Source of the DNA: Pseudoalteromonas sp. OOF1S-7
GTDB taxonomy: Bacteria; Pseudomonadota; Gammaproteobacteria; Enterobacterales; Alteromonadaceae
Length of the DNA stretch: 64,000 nt
Assembly (NCBI RefSeq): GCF_022347765.1
Contig: NZ_JAKRFZ010000001.1
Span: forward strand, 248,001 to 312,000
Direction: 5' to 3'
The translations under genes were made by a program, and so were the position numbers. Of the stretch, positions 34,950 to 42,625 are shown one piece after another (positions within the stretch are counted from its first letter, which is position 1; each line of letters begins with the position of its first letter). Under the pieces are notes generated by a model, which searched no databases, had not been told where the DNA came from, and worked only from the letters and a program-made list of their open reading frames with translations.

Positions 34950-36503
34950 TTAACCTGCCGGGTAGATGTAGCTAGATTGCAGGCCCAGTGGAATGCTCAG
35001 GCCCCAGTATGCCAGCAGGAATAAGCTCCAGCCGACTAAAAAGGCGATAGAGTATGGCAGCATCAGTGCCAGTAACGTACCAATACCGGTGTCTTTTACA
35101 TACTTCTGACAATATACCACCACCAGCGGGAAGTATGGCATCAGCGGGGTAATGATGTTTGAGCTTGAATCACCAACACGATACGCCGCCTGAGACAAGT
35201 CTGGAGAAATACCCAGTTGCATCAGCATAGGTACAAATATAGGACCTAGCAGTGCCCATTTAGCAGAGCTTGAACCCACAAACAGGTTTACAAAGGCAGT
35301 CAGGAAGATAATGCCAATCACAGTCACTGAACTTGGCAGTGCCATCGCTTTTAAGACCTCTGCGCCTTCAATGGCCAGTAAGGCCCCCAGATTCGACTTA
35401 CTAAATGCCGCGATAAACAGCGCACAGAAGAAAGCCATAACAATATAGTAAGACATTGAGTTCATCGATTTACTCATTGCGTCTATCATGTCTTTTGAGG
35501 ACTTAAAAGTGCCTACCATAAAGCCAAATACGGCACCCGGGATCCAGAACAGCAAGAAGATCAGCGGTACAATAGACTGCATCAGCGGAGCACTAAAGTC
35601 GGTCAGTGCACCACTTTCACTGCGTAGTGCTGAGTCTTCACCACTGGCTGCATAGATGAGTAAACCGATACCGGCAAGCATAACAGCCGAAGCGGCGTAA
35701 AATGCTGAGCGCTCTTTACCGGTGACTTCGTTAAACTCAGGTAGATCGTCGGTATCCCCGTCTACCTTAGTTGATGCCAGACGCGGTTCAATGATTTTAT
35801 CGGTAATATACCAGCCGAGCAGAATAATAAAAACACTCGACGCCGAGGTGAAGAACCAGTTATTCAGCGGGTTAACTGAGATTTCGGGGTCGATGATCTG
35901 CGCCGCACTTTGTGTAAAACTCTGTAACAGAGGATCAATCCCAGAAGGGATGAAGTTCGCACTAAAGCCACCGCTTACGCCAGCAAACGCCGCGGCAATA
36001 CCTGCCAGCGGGTGACGCCCCATAGCATAGAAGATAACGCCAGCCAGCGGGATCACCAGTACATAGCCCGCATCGGTTGCGGTGTGGCTGACTATTGCAA
36101 TTAAGATAATGGATGGTGTCAGCAATGCCTGTGGTGTGCGCTTAAGCATCAGTTTCAGGCCAGCATTAATGTAACCCGAGTGCTCGGCTACACCGACACC
36201 CAGCATAGCAACCAGCACCACGCCCAGCGGTGCAAATCCAGTAAAGGTTTTAACCATTGAGGCCAAGAAACCTGCCAGAGAATCACCACTCAGCAGGTTA
36301 TGAACAACAATCGCCTCACCGGTGCGCGGGTCGATGGCATCAAAGCTGACACCCGAGAGCATCCAGGATAGTAACCAGATCAGTAACATCGCACCGAGGA
36401 AGATCATAGCCGGATCGGGCAACTTGTTACCGACCCTTTCAATATTATTGAGGAATCGCATAACGAAGCTGGCGTCGTTATTTGCGTTTTTCGCTTGTTC
36501 CAT
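34950..36503 (-). CDS. AbgT-family transporter
   Basis: A 517-residue polytopic inner-membrane protein of the AbgT family (p-aminobenzoyl-glutamate importers; some members export sulfonamides). Diagnostic parts are the start RFLNNIERVGNKLPDPAMIFLGAMLL, FTGFAPLGVVLVAMLGVGVAEHSGY, SHTATDAGYVLVIPLAG and the C-terminal GDSSSNIITPLMPYFPLV. Length and order match the family. The ATG has AGGGA upstream. The substrate is not determined. A TTTGCGT palindrome about 105 bp upstream is a candidate operator. Confidence 0.92.
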   Translation of the reverse strand: MEQAKNANNDASFVMRFLNNIERVGNKLPDPAMIFLGAMLLIWLLSWMLSGVSFDAIDPRTGEAIVVHNLLSGDSLAGFLASMVKTFTGFAPLGVVLVAMLGVGVAEHSGYINAGLKLMLKRTPQALLTPSIILIAIVSHTATDAGYVLVIPLAGVIFYAMGRHPLAGIAAAFAGVSGGFSANFIPSGIDPLLQSFTQSAAQIIDPEISVNPLNNWFFTSASSVFIILLGWYITDKIIEPRLASTKVDGDTDDLPEFNEVTGKERSAFYAASAVMLAGIGLLIYAASGEDSALRSESGALTDFSAPLMQSIVPLIFLLFWIPGAVFGFMVGTFKSSKDMIDAMSKSMNSMSYYIVMAFFCALFIAAFSKSNLGALLAIEGAEVLKAMALPSSVTVIGIIFLTAFVNLFVGSSSAKWALLGPIFVPMLMQLGISPDLSQAAYRVGDSSSNIITPLMPYFPLVVVYCQKYVKDTGIGTLLALMLPYSIAFLVGWSLFLLAYWGLSIPLGLQSSYIYPAG

Positions 36504-36606
36504 AGTTAATCCCTAAAAAGAAAATTAGCCAACTTTAACTTAACAACCGTAACAATGCCAATTCATTTGTTCCTTTATCCATTACGTGGGTATTATTTAT
36601 GCGTTT

Positions 36607-36622
36607 TTTGCGTTGACGCAAA
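36607..36622. promoter_or_regulatory. Palindrome TTTGCGTTGACGCAAA
   Basis: Perfect 7-bp arms TTTGCGT and ACGCAAA around TG lie between the divergent AbgT (start 36503) and HDOD (start 36718) genes. It is a possible operator for either gene. No specific regulator is recognised. Confidence 0.35.
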
Positions 36623-36717
36623 GAATGCGTAATCTGGCTCAGCTACTATACTTGGCAAACTAGCCTGATTCTCAACAGGCTGTTCGTGTAATCCAATTTT
36701 GCTTTAACGAGACCGCT

Positions 36718-37563
36718 ATGATCGAAATAGACAACGCCGTGCTTAAGGATATGAACCATGGATTTTGCCTGCCAGCAAAGCCAGAGCTATTGCAAAGCTT
36801 GCATCAGTTATTGCAACAACCAGAACCAGAGCTGGGTGAAATCGCAGCACTGATAGCAACAGATGTCGCAACCTCCGCCGCGGTACTCAAAGTCATTAAT
36901 TCCTCAAGCTATGGTTTTTCCCGTACCATTACTGATATTCGCCAGGCCGTGATGTTTCTCGGGCTCAATAGCATCACCATGCTGGTCACAGGCTACCTGC
37001 TCAAGCAAGCTTTTGATCAGTCGAAGTGCTGTATCAAACTTGAACGATTCTGGGACAGTGCCCATGAAATTGCTGACGTGGCGACGCTGATAGGGAATAA
37101 AATAAAAAGCAAAGTCCCGGTCGAGAACCTCTATATGCTGGGCCTGTTTCACGATGCCGGTATACCTGCCATGGCCTTCAATTACCCGGATTATGTCGAA
37201 GTACTGGGCGCTGCAAACAGTAATTACGATAGAATGCTGGTGGAGTTCGAAGAAGAACGCTATCAGACCAACCACACTGTCATTGGCTACTACCTGGCAA
37301 ATAGCTGGAACCTGCCCAAACCCATTTGTCAGCTTATCTTAAGGCACCACGATGTGACCTACCTTCAGGAAAAACGGACCGACGAAGAAATGCTGACGTT
37401 TTCTACCCTGAAAATGGCGGAAAACCTGGTCCACACCAATAAACGCTTTGTGGCCGCTCCGGACTGGCCCATCATGAAACAAAGCGTGCTGGATGCGCTC
37501 AATCTCGATGAGGACGATTATCAGGACCTCAAAGACGACACCGAAGAGTACTTCACCACCTGA
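36718..37563 (+). CDS. HDOD-domain protein
   Basis: A 281-residue cytoplasmic protein with an HDOD domain over residues about 10-215. It contains LPAKPELLQSLHQLL, then IATDVATSAAVLKVINSSSYGFSRTITDIRQAVMFLGLNSI, and LYMLGLFHDAGIPAM with an HD-like pair. HDOD proteins are usually signalling or stress adaptors rather than enzymes. There is no attached GGDEF or response-regulator domain. It is followed after 114 bp by the Nramp-like gene on the same strand. Confidence 0.85.
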   Translation: MIEIDNAVLKDMNHGFCLPAKPELLQSLHQLLQQPEPELGEIAALIATDVATSAAVLKVINSSSYGFSRTITDIRQAVMFLGLNSITMLVTGYLLKQAFDQSKCCIKLERFWDSAHEIADVATLIGNKIKSKVPVENLYMLGLFHDAGIPAMAFNYPDYVEVLGAANSNYDRMLVEFEEERYQTNHTVIGYYLANSWNLPKPICQLILRHHDVTYLQEKRTDEEMLTFSTLKMAENLVHTNKRFVAAPDWPIMKQSVLDALNLDEDDYQDLKDDTEEYFTT

Positions 37564-37677
37564 CCTGATTACACGTCCTGACAGGGCTTTTGACCCCCAA
37601 CCTCATTAGCCCAGTCATTTTCCACTTGGCAAACGCTTTCAAATCGTTAACATGAGTGGCAAAAACAGAGGAACGAC

Positions 37678-38904
37678 GTGTTGGAATCACTCTTTTCGAA
37701 ACTTGGGAACCTGGGTCCCGGGATCCTGATGGCCACGGCTGCGGTCGGTGGCTCGCACCTGGTTGCGGCAACTCAGGCCGGTGCTTTATTTGGCTGGCAA
37801 CTACTGTGGTTAGTGGTGGCGGTTAATCTGCTCAAGTATCCGTTTTTCCGTTTTGGTGTGGAATACACCCTGCACACAGGCAACAGCCTGGTCACCGGAT
37901 ATTACAATAAAAACCGCGCCCTGTTTTATCTCTTTGTGGCATTGAATGTCATTGCCGCAGTGGTGAACACCGCCGGTGTGCTGCTGCTCACAGCAGCCCT
38001 GTTGCAATATGCCCTGCCCTGGAGCCTCTCACTGACAACATTGTGCTATGCCCTGCTGTTTGTGTGTCTGGGGATCTTACTGTTTGGACATTACAAATTG
38101 CTCGACAAAGCCAGTAAAGGGATTATGGCAATATTGTGTGTAACGACACTGGCTGCTTTGTTGGTGGCCGTGTCTCAGGGTCAGGCTCATCCGTCACCTC
38201 AACCTGCGCCTTCCCCTTACTCGCTCGCTTTACTTGGCTTTATGGTGGCCCTGATGGGCTGGATGCCAGCCCCCATTGAAATATCGGCCATTAACTCACT
38301 GTGGTTAAAGGCCAAAACCCGCACTCAGTCGCTGAGCAAAGCACAAGGTTTGTTTGATTTTAATCTCGGCTACTTTTTAACTTTATTTCTGGCCGTGGTG
38401 TTCTTCTCTCTGGGTGTATTACTACAATACGGGCAGAGCCAGAAAATAGAACTCGCCGGGGTGGCCTTTTCTAAACAGCTGATTGATATGTATGCACTGA
38501 CTTTGGGTGAGTGGGCCCGCTGGTTAATCGCCACCATTGCTTTCTTATGTATGTTTGGCACCACCATCACGGTACTGGATGGCTATGCCAGAACCCTGGA
38601 CGATGCGGTGAAACTGATCAAACCGCACCAAAATAAGTCCAGCCTGTCTTTGTTTATTACGCTGCAGGCCATATTCGGCATGGTACTGGTGATATTCTTT
38701 AAAGCCAACCTGAAAGACATGCTGATGTTTGCCATGACGCTGGCGTTTCTGACTACACCGTTTTTTGCCTGGCTGAATTTCTCATTGATCTCGAAAGCGC
38801 TGTTTGCGCAGCAAAGTAAGCCGGTGCAATTGCTGACCTGGGCAGGCCTGAGCTATTTGATTGCCTTTGCGGTGTTATTTGTGGTGTGGCGCTGGATACT
38901 GTAA
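37678..38904 (+). CDS. Nramp-related transporter with atypical metal-site motifs
   Basis: A 408-residue membrane protein with about 11 helices and the Nramp (SLC11) outline. It starts LGPGILMATAAVGGSHLVAATQAG, followed by FGWQLLWLVVAVNLLKYPFFRFGVEYT. In canonical Nramp proteins TM1 carries DPGN and TM6 carries MPH. Here the TM1 position reads GGSH and TM6 reads GWMPAPIEISA, so the usual Mn/Fe site is not conserved. It may transport a different ion. Translation starts at GTG 37678 with AGAGGA upstream. A strong terminator follows. Confidence 0.8.
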   Translation: MLESLFSKLGNLGPGILMATAAVGGSHLVAATQAGALFGWQLLWLVVAVNLLKYPFFRFGVEYTLHTGNSLVTGYYNKNRALFYLFVALNVIAAVVNTAGVLLLTAALLQYALPWSLSLTTLCYALLFVCLGILLFGHYKLLDKASKGIMAILCVTTLAALLVAVSQGQAHPSPQPAPSPYSLALLGFMVALMGWMPAPIEISAINSLWLKAKTRTQSLSKAQGLFDFNLGYFLTLFLAVVFFSLGVLLQYGQSQKIELAGVAFSKQLIDMYALTLGEWARWLIATIAFLCMFGTTITVLDGYARTLDDAVKLIKPHQNKSSLSLFITLQAIFGMVLVIFFKANLKDMLMFAMTLAFLTTPFFAWLNFSLISKALFAQQSKPVQLLTWAGLSYLIAFAVLFVVWRWIL

Positions 38905-38908
38905 ACGA

Positions 38909-38935
38909 AAAAAGGCGGTGTTATACCGCCTTTTT
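38909..38935. terminator. Bidirectional terminator between the Nramp-like gene and yfcL
   Basis: AAAAAGGCGGT (38909-38919), loop GTTAT, ACCGCCTTTTT (38925-38935). The stem has A- and T-runs, so it serves both the plus-strand Nramp-like gene and the minus-strand yfcL operon. Confidence 0.88.
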
Positions 38936-38957
38936 CGAAGGAAAGTTATACCCCTGG

Positions 38958-39236
38958 CTAAGCTCCTAACTGCTTAAGACGCTCCCAGATGGTCACCACA
39001 TGGTGCTTGTCTTCTTCGTTAAGCTCGCCATCACGATACGCCTTCACCAGGCTTGCCTCGACTTTAGCATTGAGCTCATCCACTGACAGGGTCAGCTCCT
39101 CAACCTGAGCATAGCCAACCGCCAGGTCGAAATGACCGCGTAAGTAGCCACCAGCAAACAGCTCGTCATCGCTTGCTCTATCTACTAATTCATCAAAAAA
39201 CTGCTGCGCAGCTTCTATATACGCTTGAAGTGACAT
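38958..39236 (-). CDS. yfcL: YfcL family protein
   Basis: A 92-residue cytoplasmic protein. The [28 protein letters not shown] segment closely matches E. coli YfcL ([22 protein letters not shown]). The family is small and helical, of unknown function, and is regularly encoded beside epmC, as here. It lies 8 bp after the NAD-kinase-like gene, so it is the last gene of that operon. Confidence 0.88.
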   Translation of the reverse strand: [92 protein letters not shown]

Positions 39237-39244
39237 TCTGTCTC

Positions 39245-40372
39245 CTAAATTAAATCCTGATGCCCGACGGCATACATTACATGGTCATTATACCCTGTCA
39301 CTACTTTGATGTAGCCACTCAGTTCATTGTCCAGTTCCTGATCGCCCGTATCTGCTATCAAAGGGCGACCATTGAGTGCCTGCAACTTAGTCTTAGTTGC
39401 AACCACGATGATATTGTCTTTGCCAATCTGGCGGATCAAAGCCGGGCTGAGCTGCTGATTGCCGCGACCAAATATATGGCCCTGTCCGCCTATCAGGGTG
39501 ATCACCAATTTTGTCGGTGCTTGTGAAGCAGCATCCAGCAGCTGTTGCGCCGTCAGGTCACTGCCCAGCAGAGTGTGGTCTCGGATCAAATCGACACCGA
39601 GTAAGGTGTTATCCAGGCCCAGCTCTTCCATAATGGCGGCCACCGTTGAGCCCGAACCCATAATATACTGCTCATGCTCTTCCATTTCTGAAATTACATA
39701 CGCAGCGATATCCGCCAGCACCAGTTCATCGCTTTCTTTACCACCATTTTTTACGCTTTGTACATAACGCAACTCGCTGGGCACCTGCATTTCACCATAA
39801 CGTTTGGCACGCACTGTTCCGGCCCGAAAAGCACTTTCATCTATGTCCATCACATCGGCGTCGTCTATGGTTACCAGCTCCCCTTTAATGAGCATTTCTA
39901 CTACCCGACCGGCGGCTTTGGGGGTGATTGCATATACGCCACTGTGGATCTTACAACCGGCAGGTACGCCCAGCACAGGGGCTTCGCTACCAATAGCGGC
40001 ACAGATGTTGCGCGCGGTGCCATCACCACCGGCAAACAGCAGCAGGTCGACTTTGGCATCGGCCAACAGTTTGGCCGCCTGCTCGGTGTCCTGTGGCGTA
40101 CTCGGTGTGCCACAGGTCATCACAATCTGAGTAGAAAAACCGTGCTCAATCGCCAGGTCTTCCCCCATTTCACCGCTTACCGTATAGACTTCAATGATGT
40201 CCCGATAAGGCTGCAATAGCGCCAGGGCCTGCGCTGTGCGGCTGTGTGCCTTGGGCTCAGCCCCAAGCGAGCGGGCAAGCTCAGCGGTTTCGCTGCCATC
40301 GCTGCCCTTCAGTGCCACTGCACCACCTAACCCGGCAACCGGGTTCACGATTAATCCAAGTTTAAACTGCAT
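39245..40372 (-). CDS. ATP-NAD kinase family protein
   Basis: A 375-residue cytoplasmic protein of the ATP-NAD/diacylglycerol kinase superfamily. It starts KLGLIVNPVAGLGGAVALKGSDG and carries LLLFAGGDGTARNI (the GGDGT nucleotide site) followed by LGVPAGCKIHSGVYAITP. The family acts on a soluble substrate distinct from the main NAD kinase; the exact reaction is not established. The start at 40372 has AGGAG upstream and lies inside the end of epmC (11-bp overlap), implying coupled translation. Confidence 0.85.
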   Translation of the reverse strand: MQFKLGLIVNPVAGLGGAVALKGSDGSETAELARSLGAEPKAHSRTAQALALLQPYRDIIEVYTVSGEMGEDLAIEHGFSTQIVMTCGTPSTPQDTEQAAKLLADAKVDLLLFAGGDGTARNICAAIGSEAPVLGVPAGCKIHSGVYAITPKAAGRVVEMLIKGELVTIDDADVMDIDESAFRAGTVRAKRYGEMQVPSELRYVQSVKNGGKESDELVLADIAAYVISEMEEHEQYIMGSGSTVAAIMEELGLDNTLLGVDLIRDHTLLGSDLTAQQLLDAASQAPTKLVITLIGGQGHIFGRGNQQLSPALIRQIGKDNIIVVATKTKLQALNGRPLIADTGDQELDNELSGYIKVVTGYNDHVMYAVGHQDLI

Positions 40373-40916
40373 CTGCGAACTCCTGTGGACAGTGCCAATC
40401 AAACTGGCCAGCATTGAGTGGCCAGGGGGTCGAATAAAACTGAGATAAAGCTTCTAACAGCGCTTCGGTTCGGGCATTGAACCCGCAGGTTAGCATTTCC
40501 AGCACCTGCGCATGAACGCGACGCTGAAAAGCAAAGCGGCATGTCGGCTCGCCATTTAAATTATCAACAGAGACATTAAAGGCAAACCCGGCTGCAGCGC
40601 TCAGTGCCCACTCAATGGCCTGAGGTTTGACTTCCACCTGCTCAAATGCCAGCTGCTGATCTTGGCTGCGTCCATCCGGGCAATACCAGTAACCGTAATC
40701 CTCCAGCTCCCGACGGGCTTTACCAGCCACCAGCCAGTGCGCAATTTCGTGCATCGCGCTGGCATAAAAACCGTGTGCAAAAACAATGCGGTGGTAATCA
40801 CACCGCGCATCCGCTGGCAGATAAATGGGTTCATCGGTACCTGCGACCAGTTTGGTATTGTACGTAGGATAAAATAAGGCGTTAAATATCGAGATCAGAT
40901 CGTCAATGTGGTGCAT
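40362..40916 (-). CDS. epmC: Elongation factor P hydroxylase EpmC
   Basis: A 184-residue enzyme (E. coli EpmC/YfcM is 182) that hydroxylates the beta-lysyl-lysine modification of elongation factor P. Family features are LISIFNALFYPTYNTKLVAG at the start, the metal-binding FYASAMHEIAHWLVAGKARRE, DYGYWYCPDGRS and EWALSAAAGFAFNVSVDNLNG. It is the first gene of the epmC, NAD-kinase-like, yfcL operon. Confidence 0.93.
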   Translation of the reverse strand: MHHIDDLISIFNALFYPTYNTKLVAGTDEPIYLPADARCDYHRIVFAHGFYASAMHEIAHWLVAGKARRELEDYGYWYCPDGRSQDQQLAFEQVEVKPQAIEWALSAAAGFAFNVSVDNLNGEPTCRFAFQRRVHAQVLEMLTCGFNARTEALLEALSQFYSTPWPLNAGQFDWHCPQEFADAV

Positions 40917-40993
40917 ACAACTCGCAGGTGGCCCTCTAATCGATTTATGGCCGCAGATTGTACGGATTTTTAGGGGGAAAGTAAAAACCCGTG

Positions 40994-42487
40994 CTAGTCG
41001 CCACTGAACTGTACGGCCCTGCTCCGGCCCGCCGCTTTGGCCTGATATAAGGCGTCATCAGCCTCACCAATCAGATGCTCTACATCTGTCTGTGCGCCAA
41101 CCTGTGGCCGACTGGCAACACCAATACTCAGACTCAGGTCATAATGATTCTGCTCGCGATAGGTAACTACCAGACGCTGAGCCATTTGCAACGCTTTTTC
41201 TGCATCGATTTCGGGGCAAATCAGTACAAATTCGTCGCCTCCCCAGCGTCCAAGGCTGTCACTGGGGCGAATGGAACCGGTCAGAAATGCGCTGAGTTCA
41301 GCCAGTGCTGCATCCCCAACCTGATGCCCTAAAGTGTCGTTCAGGGTTTTAAACTTATCTATGTCAACCATCATCACTGACAAAGGCCGCTGATATCGAT
41401 GCGCCCGACTTAACTCGTCTTTGAGGATCTGTTCTATCTGCCCGCGGTTGTAGACCTGGGTTAAAAAGTCCAGCTCAGCTTTTTGTTGCAACTGCAGTTC
41501 CGGACGGATATCACGGATCACAGCAACAAAGTATGGTTCCTGCCCGAGTACGGTTCTGGCAATGGCAATATCCAGTGGTATTTCTTCGCCGGATTTGTGT
41601 AGTCCCACAATATTCAAGCCATTTTGACCTTTACGACGCATCTGCGCGCGCCCAGTAAAACTGCGCCGCTCTTTACTGTGTAGTTCACGAAAGCGTACCG
41701 GAATGAGATCTTCTACTGTCATTTGCAACAGCTCCTGATCAGCATATCCAAACAACTCAGTGCACGACTGATTAACCCGGGTGATCCTGCCGCTATATTC
41801 ACAGTAAAGTAACGCATCCGGGATAGCATCGAACAAGCAGGCACGCTCTTCTATGGTCCTGAGCTGCGCGCGTAACACCACTGCACCGGCACATGCCAGG
41901 ATCACAACCAATGACAACAGTAGCCAGGCTTCGATGGAACCTTTGTTGATCACGCTTTCCAGCGCCGCTTGATGCTGGTGTCTGGTAATTTGAATTCGGG
42001 CCTCCATGCCAGAACGTAATGATTGCAAAGCGCTGTCCAGCTGCTGATGTTGCTGCAACTGAAGCTGCTCAGAATACTCATGCGATAAAGGTGCGTCTAC
42101 TGTCGGGTCAGTGCGGTTTGTAGAGATTTGTTCAAGGTAACGTTTAATTTGCTCAAGCGCTTGTCGCTCTGTCTCACTCAAGTCAAGCGACGCGATCATC
42201 GCAACTATCTGCATAGCGACTGTCGTTTGGGCATCGGCTTCAAGTGTTAATTGAGCGGGCCTGTAGTCTTTAACCCGATGTGCTGTGTCTGAGTGACTAA
42301 GTTGGCGTTCCAGCTCGTCAAGCAACTCGGCCTCACGAAGAATTATATCCGCCTGCTGTTGCCAGTGCTGCTCAAACTTTGCGATTACTTCATTTGCATC
42401 ATCACTGATATAAAACATCACAACGTTGGCCAACACAGTCGCACCAGCAAGTGTGGCTATAAAAGTAAAAAAGTACCTGTTGTGCAT
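40994..42487 (-). CDS. Membrane diguanylate cyclase with periplasmic sensor and PAS domain
   Basis: A 497-residue inner-membrane protein. TM1 is about residues 6-28, a helical Gln-rich periplasmic domain covers about 29-185, and TM2 about 187-206. A PAS domain covers about 215-335 and a GGDEF domain about 340-497. The catalytic loop LGRWGGDEFVLI is intact. An RPSD I-site five residues before it predicts product inhibition by c-di-GMP. It should make c-di-GMP in response to a periplasmic or PAS signal. It appears monocistronic. Confidence 0.93.
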   Translation of the reverse strand: MHNRYFFTFIATLAGATVLANVVMFYISDDANEVIAKFEQHWQQQADIILREAELLDELERQLSHSDTAHRVKDYRPAQLTLEADAQTTVAMQIVAMIASLDLSETERQALEQIKRYLEQISTNRTDPTVDAPLSHEYSEQLQLQQHQQLDSALQSLRSGMEARIQITRHQHQAALESVINKGSIEAWLLLSLVVILACAGAVVLRAQLRTIEERACLFDAIPDALLYCEYSGRITRVNQSCTELFGYADQELLQMTVEDLIPVRFRELHSKERRSFTGRAQMRRKGQNGLNIVGLHKSGEEIPLDIAIARTVLGQEPYFVAVIRDIRPELQLQQKAELDFLTQVYNRGQIEQILKDELSRAHRYQRPLSVMMVDIDKFKTLNDTLGHQVGDAALAELSAFLTGSIRPSDSLGRWGGDEFVLICPEIDAEKALQMAQRLVVTYREQNHYDLSLSIGVASRPQVGAQTDVEHLIGEADDALYQAKAAGRSRAVQFSGD

Positions 42488-42580
42488 GCCATATCCCCGG
42501 GCAAGTGACGAACGCTATCACCTAAGTTACCAAGTGCAAGCAATGTGCCGACAATTATCTCTTTATTCTAGCCGAAAATA

Positions 42581-42606
42581 AAAAAGCCGCATCAATGCGG
42601 CTTTTT
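42581..42606. terminator. Terminator after fadJ
   Basis: AAAAAGCCGCAT (42581-42592) and ATGCGGCTTTTT (42595-42606) form a long stem with A/T runs on both sides. It lies 20 bp past the fadJ stop. Confidence 0.85.
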
Positions 42607-42625
42607 TTAATGCTCAGACAAGTGC

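Noticed and set aside
41075..41332. Plus-strand open frame antisense to the diguanylate cyclase
   Set aside because: It overlaps the conserved GGDEF coding region in antisense, with no ribosome site. It is a shadow frame.
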